Assembly (NCBI RefSeq): GCF_009299795.1
Contig: NZ_VIGP01000006.1
Coordinates: 192,290-256,289, forward strand
Reading direction: 5' to 3'
Origin: Brachybacterium subflavum
GTDB lineage: Bacteria > Actinomycetota > Actinomycetes > Actinomycetales > Dermabacteraceae
DNA length: 64,000 bases
The notes under the pieces are model-generated. The model searched no databases. It worked only from the letters and a program-made list of their open reading frames with translations, and had not been told where the DNA came from. Below are positions 49,466-58,495 of this stretch, piece by piece. The first letter of the stretch is position 1. Each line of letters opens with the position of its first letter. Position numbers and translations under genes: made by a program.

Positions 49466-50350
49466 GTGTCCTCTCGTCCTGCCGTCCTGGTGATGATCCC
49501 CGGGGTCGCCGCCGATCCCGAGCTCAAGGCTCGACCGGCGTTCCGCCTGGTCGATGAGGGCACCTCGCAGCTGCGCGTCACCGATCTCGCCGCGACCAGG
49601 GGCGACGGCGTCTTCGAGACCGTCGGCGTGTTCGACGGCCGCGCCGCGAACCTCACCCCGCACCTCGAGCGCCTGCAGCGCAGCGCCCGCATGCTCGACC
49701 TGCCCGAGCTCGATCGCGACGTGCTCTCCCAGGCGGTCGATGCGGCCGTGACCGCGCACCTGCCGGTCCCCGAGCTGCTCGTGAAGATCGTCGTCTCCCG
49801 CGGCGTCGAGGGGCAGCCCCGGCCCACCGCCTGGGTCTTCGCGGACGCCGCCCCGAGCTACGCCTCCGCCCGCGCGGGCCTGCGCGTCGCGGCCCTGGAC
49901 CGCGGCATCCCCACCACCGCACCCCGGACCAGCCCGTGGCTGCTCGCGGGCGCGAAGAGCCTCTCCTACGCGATCAACATGGCCGGTCTGCGCGAGGCCG
50001 CGCGGCGCGGGGCCGACGAGGTCCTGTTCGTCTCCTCCGACGGCTATGCGCTCGAGGGGCCGACGTCGACCCTGCTGGTCAAGCAGGGCGACCGCTTCCT
50101 CAGCACGCCGGTGGATGCGGGCGTGCTGCCGGGGACGAGCCTGGGGTCCGTGTTCGAGCTGGTGCGCGGCGAGGGCTCCGAGGCCGCGGAGGAGCTGATG
50201 ACGCCCGCGCAGGTGGCCGAGGCGGACGGCGCCTGGCTGCTCTCCTCGGTGCGACTGGCCTGCCCGATCACGCATCTCGACGATGCGGAGCTGCCCGTGG
50301 ACCGGGAACTCACCGATCGTCTCAGCGCGGCGATCGCCGGGCGGAAGTAG
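49466..50350 (+). CDS. pabC: Class IV PLP aminotransferase / aminodeoxychorismate lyase
   Basis: Fold-type IV PLP protein of 294 residues. It has R-G-D-G-V-F-E-T-V-G-V-F-D-G (start of the fold), the PLP lysine in A-G-A-K-S-L-S-Y-A-I-N-M, E-V-L-F-V-S-S-D-G-Y-A-L-E-G-P-T-S-T-L-L, and G-V-L-P-G-T-S. The pattern fits 4-amino-4-deoxychorismate lyase (folate pathway). Related D-amino-acid and branched-chain aminotransferases cannot be fully excluded. GTG start with AAGGAG five bases upstream. Confidence 0.85.
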   Translation: MSSRPAVLVMIPGVAADPELKARPAFRLVDEGTSQLRVTDLAATRGDGVFETVGVFDGRAANLTPHLERLQRSARMLDLPELDRDVLSQAVDAAVTAHLPVPELLVKIVVSRGVEGQPRPTAWVFADAAPSYASARAGLRVAALDRGIPTTAPRTSPWLLAGAKSLSYAINMAGLREAARRGADEVLFVSSDGYALEGPTSTLLVKQGDRFLSTPVDAGVLPGTSLGSVFELVRGEGSEAAEELMTPAQVAEADGAWLLSSVRLACPITHLDDAELPVDRELTDRLSAAIAGRK

Positions 50351-50367
50351 GGAAGCGAGCAGGTCCC

Positions 50368-51249
50368 TCAGGCGGCCCGGCGGAGGAGCGCGGGCGGCGC
50401 CCACGGCGTCATCCGCTGCCCGCGGCGGCGGCCCGCGGCCCGTCGGCCGCTCCGGCGCGCCTCGTCGCGTCCCGAATAGGGGAGGTCGATCCACGCGTGC
50501 GCTGCGGCGACGGCGGGGCGCACGTGCTCGCGCAGGAGCGCGGCGACGCCGTCGACGTGCTCGGCCGGCACCACGAGGACGTCGACCATGGGCCGGGTCC
50601 AGTGGGTGTCGGCCCCGTGGTCGTCGAACACCATGATGGTCTGCTCGGGCGTCGAGCAGACGCGGGCGAGGGTGCGCACGAAGTCGCGGTCGCGCACGTC
50701 GGACCAGATGTGCGGGCGGCCGTCGAGGCGGACCGTCGCGGTGGTGAGCAGCTGCGAGCGCACCCGCAGGTCGCTCACCTCGATCTCGGGCAGGCGGGCC
50801 CCGGTGTCCGAGCACAGGCGCTGGGCGACCTTGTGGATGCTGCGCGCGAGCTGCTCGGCGCTCGGCGCGGACTCCCCGAAGAGGTCCGCGCGGGGCGGCA
50901 GCACGCGGTGGCGGCCGCCGATCACGTAGCGCCCGTCGATCCGCTCGTGCAGCAGCCACCAGAAGGCGCAGCGCTGCAGGCCGGGGACCGGGGGAGTGGT
51001 CTCGGGCTGCTCGTCCGCGGCGGGTACGAGCTCGAGGTCGCGGCGCGAGGCGGTGCGGACGGCGCGGGCCACGGCCTCGGCGGTGACGTGCTCGCGCAGG
51101 GTGAGGCCGAGCGCGGCGAGCATGCCGACCTGCCGGTCGATGCTCGGAGCCGGCGCTCCGGCGCGCAGGACGTCGTCGACGGGCGCCGTGTGCGCATCGT
51201 GCGCTCCGTCCCCGTTCAGCAGGGTGCGCATCCGATCCGTGATGCTCAT
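50368..51249 (-). CDS. Unknown soluble protein
   Basis: Protein of 293 residues with an excellent AGAAGGAGGT ribosome site before the ATG at 51249. It has no signal peptide or membrane helix. The folded-looking body (about 30-265) includes R-C-A-F-W-W-L-L-H-E-R-I-D-G-R-Y-V-I-G-G and T-I-M-V-F-D-D-H-G-A-D-T-H-W-T-R-P-M-V-D-V-L-V-V. The C-terminal 35 residues are Arg-rich. I recognise no family. It ends 17 bp from the converging pabC-like gene. Confidence 0.65.
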   Translation of the reverse strand: MSITDRMRTLLNGDGAHDAHTAPVDDVLRAGAPAPSIDRQVGMLAALGLTLREHVTAEAVARAVRTASRRDLELVPAADEQPETTPPVPGLQRCAFWWLLHERIDGRYVIGGRHRVLPPRADLFGESAPSAEQLARSIHKVAQRLCSDTGARLPEIEVSDLRVRSQLLTTATVRLDGRPHIWSDVRDRDFVRTLARVCSTPEQTIMVFDDHGADTHWTRPMVDVLVVPAEHVDGVAALLREHVRPAVAAAHAWIDLPYSGRDEARRSGRRAAGRRRGQRMTPWAPPALLRRAA

Positions 51250-51380
51250 GGCGACCTCCTTCTTCTCGTCGAGCTGCGGCTGCAGGACCACCGTATGCAG
51301 GGCCCTCCCGTCGGCAGGTGACATGCAGGCGAACACTTCGCGTCGAGTGCACGACGGAGTGCTCGGGGCAGAATCGGGGC

Positions 51381-51860
51381 ATGACCTACGAGATCGAGGA
51401 TTCCCTGATCGTCCCGGGCACTCCCGAGGACGTGTACGCCCTGCTCAGCGACGTGACCCGCACGGGCGAATGGAGCCAGCAGTGCTATCGCTGCGCGTGG
51501 GACGACGACGCCCGCGGCACGGGTGCGCGCTTCACCGGCTGGAACCGCACGCCCGAGCGGGAATGGCACACCACCTCGGAGGTCGTCGCCGACGTCCCGG
51601 GCGAGCACTTCGCCTGGTCCGTCGGCCCCGGTCGCGCGGAATGGGGGTACCGGATGGAGCCGGCCGACGGGGCCGACGGGGCCGACGGGCCGCGCACCCT
51701 GCTCACCGAGTACACGCGCACCACGCCGCTGTTCGAGACCACCTTCGCCGAGCGCTACGGAGACCGCGCCGAGGAGGAGATGGCGACGCGCCGCACGGCT
51801 GCGGAGGCCGGCATCCCCGCCACGCTCGAGGCGATCCGGAGGGTGCTCGCGGGGGAATGA
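51381..51860 (+). CDS. SRPBCC-superfamily (START/polyketide cyclase-like) protein
   Basis: Protein of 159 residues with the helix-grip fold signature of SRPBCC proteins: an N-terminal strand with I-V-P-G-T-P-E-D-V-Y-A-L-L-S-D-V-T-R-T-G-E-W-S, central strands around G-A-R-F-T-G-W-N-R and W-G-Y-R-M-E-P, and a long C-terminal helix E-A-I-R-R-V-L-A. It should bind a hydrophobic ligand, though none is known. Short divergent gap from the unknown minus-strand gene. Confidence 0.85.
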   Translation: MTYEIEDSLIVPGTPEDVYALLSDVTRTGEWSQQCYRCAWDDDARGTGARFTGWNRTPEREWHTTSEVVADVPGEHFAWSVGPGRAEWGYRMEPADGADGADGPRTLLTEYTRTTPLFETTFAERYGDRAEEEMATRRTAAEAGIPATLEAIRRVLAGE

Positions 51861-52017
51861 GAGGAGGAGTGCGCGACGCGCGCCGAGCGGCCTGATCTGC
51901 TCGACAGCCTCACTGGTCACGGCGTTATGAGCGACCGACACCGCGCGCTCCGTTCCTCCCCAGCCCCCACTTTTCCACCACCTCCATCTAACTCTTCCGC
52001 ATGTCCGATTCGCCCGA

Positions 52018-52023
52018 TACGAT
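52018..52023 (+). promoter_or_regulatory. Likely -10 element of the DUF222-HNH gene
   Basis: TACGAT with a weak TTCCGC 17 bases upstream. The LexA box begins 11 bases downstream of it, overlapping the expected transcription start, which suits repression. Confidence 0.45.
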
Positions 52024-52033
52024 GGGTCACGAA

Positions 52034-52049
52034 TCGAACGAGTGTTCGA
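52034..52049 (+). promoter_or_regulatory. LexA/SOS box
   Basis: TCGAACGAGTGTTCGA is a perfect TCGAAC-N4-GTTCGA palindrome, identical in its fixed positions to the mycobacterial and Gram-positive SOS box. It lies 28 bases upstream of the HNH endonuclease ATG. The gene is therefore predicted to be LexA-repressed and DNA-damage induced. Confidence 0.9.
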
Positions 52050-52076
52050 CGCCTAGCTGTGGAGGGAGGGGACAGG

Positions 52077-53777
52077 ATGACCGTGCTCGACCCGGGGCCG
52101 CGCCAGGAGATCCTCGGCGACCATGCCCTGTTCCCCGGCGTGGTTCTCCCGCGCGAGCGGGCGGAGCTGCTGCGCGCCCAGCAGGCCGAGCGGGCCGCCC
52201 AGGACCCGGTCCAGCGCATCTGCCCGCGCTCGCCGAGGCCGCTCACGCGCGAGTCCGTCGCCGGCCGCGTCGACGTGTCGCCCACCCTCGAGGTCACCGA
52301 GCGCGTCCAGAGCATCTGGGACCAGGGTGTGCGCGAGTCCCGCGAGCTCGCCGAGTCCCTCTCCGCTCTCGCGCCGTCGTGGCGCGGGCGCGACACGGGC
52401 GGCTGCACCGCGGAGGACGCCCAGTGCGAGGACCTGCTGGTCGCGGCCGCGCTGCGCTGCTCGGACACCGTCGCCTATCGCCGCATCCGCGACGGCCACC
52501 GCGCCGTGGATCTCTGCCCGCGCATCTTCGCCCGCCTGCGGGCAGGCGAGTTCCCCGCCGCCTGGTTCCGCGAGCTGCTGCGCCGCACCCTCGGCCTCGC
52601 CGACGAGGAGATGACGCTGGTCGACGCGACCGTGAGCGCCTGGGACCCGGGCATCACCTCCGAGCACTTCAGCCGCTGCCTCGGCACCGTCGTCGCGACG
52701 CTCCTGGAGCGACGCGAGCTGCCGCCACGCCTCGACGTCGAAGCGCGGCGCCGGGTCGAGTTCGAGCACGGCGGGGACGACGGCACCGCATGCCTGCGGA
52801 TCGTCGGCCCCGTCCCCGAGCTGCTGCAGCTCGCCCGCCGGCTCGACGATGCTGCGCGCACGCTCCAGGCCGCCCAGCGCCACGCGCTCGAGGCCGGAGT
52901 CGAGGTCCCCCTGGACCCGCAGGGCCGCGCAGTCGAGCGGGGACGGCCCCTGTCATTGACCGAGCTGCGCTACCACCTGCTCACCACGGCAGATCTGGAC
53001 ACCGACGGCATGGGCCTGAGCCCCGCCTCCTTCCGCATGAACGTGACGGTCCCGCTGCTCACGCTCATGGGTCACAGCGACGCCCCCGGCATGCTCGACG
53101 GGCGGATCCCGATGCCGGCCGAGATGGCCCGCGAGCTCGCCGCCGGCGAGGACGCCTGGTACCGGCTGCTCACCGACCCGGTGAGCGGGGAGTTCCTGCC
53201 CGCGCCCGCCGAGCGCTACTCGGCGCCGCAGGCCATGCGGGAGCACCTGCGCGTGCGGATGACGACCCGCGCGGTGCCCGGCTGCCGGCGCCCCGCATCC
53301 TGCGCGACCGAGGCCGACCACATCGAGGAGTACGACCACGAGGACCCGCTCCACGGGGGCCGCACCGCCGTGGACAACCTCCACCTGCTGTGCTGGAAGC
53401 ACCACGCCCTGAAGACTTCCCGCCGGATCGACCCGGTGCGCGTGGACGCCTCCCATTCGCCGACCGGCCGCACCGGAACCTTCTGGAGCATCGACGAGGA
53501 GATGCAGATCTTCCAGGAGGACGACACGGACCTCGCGACCCCCGCGATCGTGACCGACCTCGAGGACTCCTGGGCACGGATCCAGCTCCGGAGGGCCCAG
53601 CACGAAGCCGCCTCGGCCGATGGCGACCCACCGCAGGATCATCCGCCCGACGGCCCCGCACCCGAGGAGGGCTCCTCGCTCGGGCCACCGGATGCGCCGC
53701 CTGTGGAGAAGCCGTCATCCGCTCCCGCCGCGCCCCCTGACCCCGAGATCGGCAGCGCACCGCCACCGCCGTTCTGA
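52077..53777 (+). CDS. DUF222-HNH endonuclease (REP13E12-like), SOS-controlled
   Basis: Protein of 566 residues. A helical DUF222 region (about 60-330) is followed by a C-terminal HNH nuclease domain: C-R-R-P-A-S-C-A-T-E-A-D-H-I-E-E-Y, L-H-G-G-R-T-A-V-D-N-L-H-L-L-C-W-K-H-H. The A-D-H, N and H-H residues form the nuclease core, and the cysteines probably bind a structural zinc. An acidic/Pro-rich tail (about 500-566) ends the protein. Related proteins are the multi-copy REP13E12 family of mycobacteria, members of which are SOS-regulated. The ATG is supported by GGAGGGAGGGG. Its stop directly abuts that of the converging GH15 gene. Confidence 0.93.
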   Translation: MTVLDPGPRQEILGDHALFPGVVLPRERAELLRAQQAERAAQDPVQRICPRSPRPLTRESVAGRVDVSPTLEVTERVQSIWDQGVRESRELAESLSALAPSWRGRDTGGCTAEDAQCEDLLVAAALRCSDTVAYRRIRDGHRAVDLCPRIFARLRAGEFPAAWFRELLRRTLGLADEEMTLVDATVSAWDPGITSEHFSRCLGTVVATLLERRELPPRLDVEARRRVEFEHGGDDGTACLRIVGPVPELLQLARRLDDAARTLQAAQRHALEAGVEVPLDPQGRAVERGRPLSLTELRYHLLTTADLDTDGMGLSPASFRMNVTVPLLTLMGHSDAPGMLDGRIPMPAEMARELAAGEDAWYRLLTDPVSGEFLPAPAERYSAPQAMREHLRVRMTTRAVPGCRRPASCATEADHIEEYDHEDPLHGGRTAVDNLHLLCWKHHALKTSRRIDPVRVDASHSPTGRTGTFWSIDEEMQIFQEDDTDLATPAIVTDLEDSWARIQLRRAQHEAASADGDPPQDHPPDGPAPEEGSSLGPPDAPPVEKPSSAPAAPPDPEIGSAPPPPF

Positions 53778-55643
53778 TCAGCGCGCGGCGCTGCCCGTCT
53801 CCCCCTGCGGCTGCGCTGCGCCCTCCGCCTCGCACAGCGCATCGACCGCGCGCACCAGGGCCAGATGGCTGAAGGCCTGCGGGAAGTTGCCGGCCATGCG
53901 GTAGTGGGCGCCGTCGTACTCCTCGGAGAACAGCATGAGATCGTTCCCGCAGGCCAGGACGCGATCCAGCATCTGCCGGGCGTCCTCGGTGCGACCCGCC
54001 CGCGCGTAGTACTCGGCGAGCCAGAAGCAGCACGCCAGGAACGGATTCTCGTTCCCACGGAGCCCGTCCTGGCCCGTCGTGCGATACCGCAGCACCAGAC
54101 CACCCTCGGTCATCAGGTCCTCCTCGATCCGGCGCACCGTGGCGAGCATGCGCGGATCCTCCGGGTCCACGAAGCCGATCCGGGCGAGCTGCAGCAGCGA
54201 GGCATCGACCTCGGTGCTGCCGTAGGTCTGGGTGAACGCCCCGTCGGGCCCCACGCCCTCGCGCAGGATCTCCGCCCGCAGCTGGTCGCGCGCCGCCCGC
54301 CACCGCTCGAGCTCACCGTCCTTCGCGCGCAGCCCGTGCTCCTCGACACCGCGGACCGCCCGGTCGAATCCGGCCCACATCATCACCCGCGAGTGCGTGA
54401 AGAACGCGGGCTCCCCGCGCATCTCCCACAGGCCCTGGTCCTTCGTCCCCAGGTGCTCGCAGGCGAACGACAGCAGTGCGCGCTGCAGCGACCACGACCA
54501 CGTGGTCTCCTCGAGCCCCGCCTCGCGCATGGCCGCGAAGCCCACCAGCACCTCGCCCACCACATCGCCCTGGTACTGGGCCGCGGCGCCGTTGCCGATC
54601 CGCACCGGTCGCGAGCCCGCGAACCCGGAGAGGTGCGCCAGCTCCCTCTCCGGCAGCGAGCGCTCCCCGGAGATGGAGTACATGATCTGCATGTGCTCGG
54701 GGTCCCCGGCGATCGCGCGCAGCAGCCAGTCCCTCCAGCCCACCGCCGCCTCCACGTGCCCGTGCGCGAGCAGGGCCTCGAGCGAGAGTGCCGCATCGCG
54801 CAGCCAGCAGTAGCGGTAGTCCCAGTTGCGCTCCCCGCCGAAGTCCTCCGGCAGGCTCGCCGTGGGTGCCGCGACGATGCCGCCCGCTATCACGTCGGAG
54901 AGGCCGTGCAGCACGAGCAGCGAGCGCGTCACCTCCGATCGGTAGCGGTCATCGACCTCGACGCGCCCCAGCCACTCGCGCCACGCCGCCGCCGTGCGCT
55001 CGATCGCGACCTGCGGATCCACGGGCCTCGGCAGTGCCGTCCACGAGGGATGCCAGGTCATCGTCCACGCCTGCTCCTCGCCCGCATGCAGCGCGTGCCG
55101 CCCCGTGTGCACGTGGTCGCTCGCCGTGAGGCCCGGGCCGCGCAGGGCCAGCGCGCTCGCGCCGGCCACCGCGGAGACCACCGAGGCGCCATCCGGGTCC
55201 TCGCGCCGCCGCACCCACGGGACCACGTCCCCGTACTCGAAGCGGATCCGCAGCTCCTGTTCGACCTCGACGCTGCCCTCGGTGCAGCGGACCAGGCGCA
55301 CGAGGTCGGCGCGCTCGTCGGCCGACGGGTCCTCGGCGGCCTCCTCAGGCGTGATGTCCGAGGGCATCATGTCGATGACCTGCGCGGTCCCGTCGGGCCC
55401 CTTCCACGTGGTCTCGAGGATCATCGTGCCCTCGAGGTACCGGCGCGAGGCGGCCTCGCCGCCGCGGATGCCCAGCGTCCAGTGCCCGTTGCGGTCGTCC
55501 CCCAGCAGCGCGCACAGCGCGGCGGGGGAGTCGAAGCGCGGCATGCACAGCCAGTCGACGCGGCCCTCGCGCGTGACGAGGGCCGCCCCTCGGCGGTCGG
55601 ACAGCAGGGCGTGGTCCTCGATGCGGTGCTCGCGATGCTCCAT
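53778..55643 (-). CDS. GH15-family glucoamylase/trehalase-like glycosidase
   Basis: Cytoplasmic protein of 621 residues. The N-terminal domain (about 1-240) starts with I-E-D-H-A-L-L-S-D-R-R-G-A-A-L-V-T-R-E-G-R-V-D-W-L-C-M-P-R-F-D-S. The C-terminal (alpha/alpha)6 barrel shows N-W-D-Y-R-Y-C-W-L-R-D-A-A-L-S-L and the E-V-D-A-S-L-L-Q-L-A-R segment typical of GH15. In actinobacteria such enzymes often act as trehalases, but glucoamylase or glucodextranase activity is also possible. No signal peptide. GGGAGG ribosome site. Confidence 0.93.
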   Translation of the reverse strand: MEHREHRIEDHALLSDRRGAALVTREGRVDWLCMPRFDSPAALCALLGDDRNGHWTLGIRGGEAASRRYLEGTMILETTWKGPDGTAQVIDMMPSDITPEEAAEDPSADERADLVRLVRCTEGSVEVEQELRIRFEYGDVVPWVRRREDPDGASVVSAVAGASALALRGPGLTASDHVHTGRHALHAGEEQAWTMTWHPSWTALPRPVDPQVAIERTAAAWREWLGRVEVDDRYRSEVTRSLLVLHGLSDVIAGGIVAAPTASLPEDFGGERNWDYRYCWLRDAALSLEALLAHGHVEAAVGWRDWLLRAIAGDPEHMQIMYSISGERSLPERELAHLSGFAGSRPVRIGNGAAAQYQGDVVGEVLVGFAAMREAGLEETTWSWSLQRALLSFACEHLGTKDQGLWEMRGEPAFFTHSRVMMWAGFDRAVRGVEEHGLRAKDGELERWRAARDQLRAEILREGVGPDGAFTQTYGSTEVDASLLQLARIGFVDPEDPRMLATVRRIEEDLMTEGGLVLRYRTTGQDGLRGNENPFLACCFWLAEYYARAGRTEDARQMLDRVLACGNDLMLFSEEYDGAHYRMAGNFPQAFSHLALVRAVDALCEAEGAAQPQGETGSAAR

Positions 55644-55696
55644 GCCTCCCGATTCTGCACCCGCGGGCGCAGACGGCGGTCAGGATCCGGGCGAGG

Positions 55697-56671
55697 TCAG
55701 GAGGCGCGCCCCCTGCGCGCGGGGCCGATGCCCGCGGTGACGGCTGCTGCGACGAGGGTGAGGACCGCGCCGACCAGGGTGAGCGGGGTGAGGTGCTCAG
55801 CGCCCGTGGGGGCGAGGACGTCCAGCAGCACGGAGCCCACGATCTGTCCGGCGATCGTCGTCATCGCCAGGGTGAGCACGCCCAGCGGGGCCGCGAGCCG
55901 CGCCGCCACCGCGATGAACACGACGCCGATGGCGCCGCCCAGGTAGAGCAGAGGATTCGCGGGCAGCGGGGCCGGGCCCTGCCCGACGACGAGGGCGTGG
56001 ACCACCGCGACCAGCACGAGCAGCGCGGTGCCCACGACGAAGTTCCCGAGCGTGGCGATCATGTAGTGCCCGGTGTGCTGGGAGACCCTGCCGTTGACCG
56101 CCTGCTGCAGTCCCATCGCGGCCCCCGCGACCACGGGCAGCACGAGCAGGGGCCAGGGGACGTCGCCGCCCACGCCCGAGGACATCGCGAGCCCCACCGC
56201 GAGCACCATCAGCGCGGCCCCGATCAGGCGGGGCGCGGTGAGCGGGCGGACGCCGCCGGGGCCGAGGCCGACACGGTCCACGACCAGGCCGGTGACGGTC
56301 TGACCGGCGACGACGCAGACGATGAACAGGGCCACCCCGATCAGGGCGACGGTGAAGGTCTGGCCGAGCACGAAGGTCGCCCCGCCGATCCCGCCCAGCG
56401 CGAGCGGCCAGGGGAGGGCGCCGATGCGCAGATCGTGGCCGAAGGATGCTGCGCGCTCTCGCAGAGACCTCCGGGAGAGCACGATGACCAGCACGATCAC
56501 GAGGCCCGTGCCGAACGAGATGGCCGAGGCGCTGAAACCGTCGGCGAGCTCGGTGGACAGGCGCGAGTTGATGCGCGACTGCACGGCGGAGAGCAGTCCG
56601 CCCGCCAGAGCGACCGGCAGCGCCCAGCCCGGAGCACGGCCCAGCGAGAAGGAGAGAGGGGAGGATGCCAC
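55697..56671 (-). CDS. DMT-superfamily transporter (DUF606/YdcZ-like)
   Basis: Membrane protein of 324 residues with ten predicted helices in two repeats. Each repeat begins with a G-G-L-L-S-A-V-Q-S-R-I-N / A-A-M-G-L-Q-Q-A-V-N-G-R segment, the Gln-Ser/Gln-Ala-x-x-N pattern of DUF606 (YdcZ) proteins. It probably exports or imports a small metabolite; the substrate is unknown. GTG start with no strong ribosome site. Confidence 0.85.
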   Translation of the reverse strand: MASSPLSFSLGRAPGWALPVALAGGLLSAVQSRINSRLSTELADGFSASAISFGTGLVIVLVIVLSRRSLRERAASFGHDLRIGALPWPLALGGIGGATFVLGQTFTVALIGVALFIVCVVAGQTVTGLVVDRVGLGPGGVRPLTAPRLIGAALMVLAVGLAMSSGVGGDVPWPLLVLPVVAGAAMGLQQAVNGRVSQHTGHYMIATLGNFVVGTALLVLVAVVHALVVGQGPAPLPANPLLYLGGAIGVVFIAVAARLAAPLGVLTLAMTTIAGQIVGSVLLDVLAPTGAEHLTPLTLVGAVLTLVAAAVTAGIGPARRGRAS

Positions 56672-56727
56672 GGGGGTCCACTCTAGGTCCGTAGACTCGG
56701 GGAGTTCCCGAGACGGAGGAGTCGATC

Positions 56728-57189
56728 ATGACCGAGCAGTACGACGAGGACCTCACGAACCTCACCGACCCGACGCCGTCGGACCTCTCCGAGGAGAGCA
56801 GCCTCGAGGCGGCCATCGACGACGAGGACGAGGACGAGGATCCCGACGTGGAGCCCGGCGCCGAGGGACCCGAGGGCACCGGCGTCGAGGGCGCCGACGA
56901 CATCCTCGAGGAGGATCGCGACCGCGACGCCGAGGACGATTCGTTCTACGACTCGGACTACCCGAGCACTCTCGGCGAGGACGATTCGGCCGCCGCCGAG
57001 CAGGGCAACCGCGACGGCGACGAGATGGTCTCCGAGGGGGACGATGCGGAGCAGGTCTCCGAGCTCGACGGCGACACCCAGGACGTGGACGCGCTGGGCG
57101 GCCCCGACGAGGACACCGCGGCCGACGCCGTCGACCTCGACGGCACCGACGGCGGAGAGGACCCGCTCTCGGGCGAGGCCCTCGGGTGA
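56728..57189 (+). CDS. Highly acidic low-complexity protein
   Basis: Protein of 153 residues made largely of Asp, Glu, Gly and Ser, with almost no basic or hydrophobic residues apart from a Y-D-S-D-Y-P-S-T-L-G segment (about 74-83). It resembles the acidic DUF5709-type proteins of actinobacteria and should be intrinsically disordered. GGAGGAG ribosome site. Its stop overlaps the GTG of the Nudix gene (GTGA), implying coupled translation. Function unknown. Confidence 0.75.
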   Translation: MTEQYDEDLTNLTDPTPSDLSEESSLEAAIDDEDEDEDPDVEPGAEGPEGTGVEGADDILEEDRDRDAEDDSFYDSDYPSTLGEDDSAAAEQGNRDGDEMVSEGDDAEQVSELDGDTQDVDALGGPDEDTAADAVDLDGTDGGEDPLSGEALG

Positions 57190-57695
57190 GCCGGGGGGAT
57201 CACGTTCCGGCCCACCCCGCGCACGACCTCGGGCCCCGTGTCGGCGTCAAGGCGCTGATCCTGCGCGACGGGGCGATCCTCATGAACCGCTCCGAGGTCG
57301 ACGGCCACGACGTCTTCGATCTTCCCGGAGGCGGGCAGGAGTACGGCGAGACGCAGGCCGAGGCGCTCGTGCGCGAGTGCGCCGAGGAGATCGGCGCCCG
57401 CGTGCGCGTCCACGGCGTCGCGTGCGTGTGGGAGTTCCTCACGGAGGTGGGCGGCTTCCGCCACGAGCAGATCCCGCTGTCCCACCAGCTCAACGTGGGC
57501 TTCTGGTGCGGGCTCGAGCCCGGCCAGGAGCCCCGCGCGGAGGCGAGCTCCGGCATGGACACCTGGCAGGTCGGCACCTCCTGGCTGCCCGTGGAGCGGC
57601 TGGACCGCTTCGATGTGCGCCCGCGTGCGATCGCCGACTGGCTGCAGGCCGACCCGTCGATCCGGCCCGTCGGCCTCGGCCCCGTCGAGCTCTAG
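57186..57695 (+). CDS. Nudix hydrolase
   Basis: Protein of 169 residues with a complete Nudix box, G-x5-E-x7-R-E-x2-E-E-x-G, in G-G-G-Q-E-Y-G-E-T-Q-A-E-A-L-V-R-E-C-A-E-E-I-G (about 55-77). It would hydrolyse a nucleoside-diphosphate-linked compound. GTG start within the stop of the acidic-protein gene. MgtC follows 14 bases after its stop. The substrate is not predictable. Confidence 0.92.
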   Translation: MSRGDHVPAHPAHDLGPRVGVKALILRDGAILMNRSEVDGHDVFDLPGGGQEYGETQAEALVRECAEEIGARVRVHGVACVWEFLTEVGGFRHEQIPLSHQLNVGFWCGLEPGQEPRAEASSGMDTWQVGTSWLPVERLDRFDVRPRAIADWLQADPSIRPVGLGPVEL

Positions 57696-57709
57696 GAAGG
57701 AGGGCGGAC

Positions 57710-58444
57710 ATGGATCCCCTGGTGGGACTCGTGCAGCCGACGAGCCTCGTGGAGGCCGAGCTGCTCATCGCGACGTTCGTGCTGTGCTCGCTGATCGGCC
57801 TCGAGCGCCAGATGCGGCAGAAGAGCGCCGGCTACCGCACCCACGTGCTCGTGGGCCTCGGCTCCTGCGCCTTCACGCTGGTCTCGGCCTACGGCTTCGC
57901 GGCGGTGCTCGGCGACGAGGTCAACCTCGACCCTTCGCGCATCGCCGCCCAGATCGTCTCCGGCATCGGCTTCCTGGGCGCCGGCGTCATCTTCAAGGGC
58001 CGCTCCATGGTGCGCGGCCTGACCACCGCCGCGACCGTCTGGGTGTCCGCCGCCGTGGGCATGGCCTGCGGCAGCGGCATGCTCTCCCTCGGCATCATGC
58101 TCACCGCGCTGCACCTGATCACGCTGTTCCTCATCGCCCCGCTCGTGCGCCGCGTCCCCGGGCCCGACCGCCATCGCCTGCTGCGCGTCACCTACGCCGA
58201 CGGCCGGGGCGCGCTGCGCGACATCCTCGCGACCGCGACCGGCGCCGGCTTCACGAACTCGATCGAGAACTCCCGCAAGATCACCGGCAACGACGGCGAA
58301 CCCAAGATCGTCATGGACATCCGCTTCCTGGGCCGACCGCCCGTGCGCGACCTGATCCCGCCGCTGCTCGAGGTCGCCGGGGTCGAGCGGGTCTCGCTCG
58401 CCAAGCACAAGAGCGGGCCCGGGGCCGACGCAGACGACGACTGA
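57710..58444 (+). CDS. MgtC/SapB-family membrane protein
   Basis: Protein of 244 residues with four to five N-terminal helices bearing the MgtC signature: L-I-G-L-E-R-Q-M-R-Q-K-S-A-G-Y-R-T-H-V-L-V-G-L-G-S, I-V-S-G-I-G-F-L-G-A-G-V-I-F, and G-L-T-T-A-A-T-V-W-V-S-A-A-V-G. A cytoplasmic ACT-like C-terminal domain follows (about 160-235). MgtC proteins help survival at low magnesium and modulate ATP synthase in pathogens; the role here is unknown. AAGGAGGG ribosome site. Confidence 0.93.
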   Translation: MDPLVGLVQPTSLVEAELLIATFVLCSLIGLERQMRQKSAGYRTHVLVGLGSCAFTLVSAYGFAAVLGDEVNLDPSRIAAQIVSGIGFLGAGVIFKGRSMVRGLTTAATVWVSAAVGMACGSGMLSLGIMLTALHLITLFLIAPLVRRVPGPDRHRLLRVTYADGRGALRDILATATGAGFTNSIENSRKITGNDGEPKIVMDIRFLGRPPVRDLIPPLLEVAGVERVSLAKHKSGPGADADDD

Positions 58445-58495
58445 CATCCCTGGCTAGGCTGGGGAGGACCGCAGCGACCCGACCCGAGGAGCACC

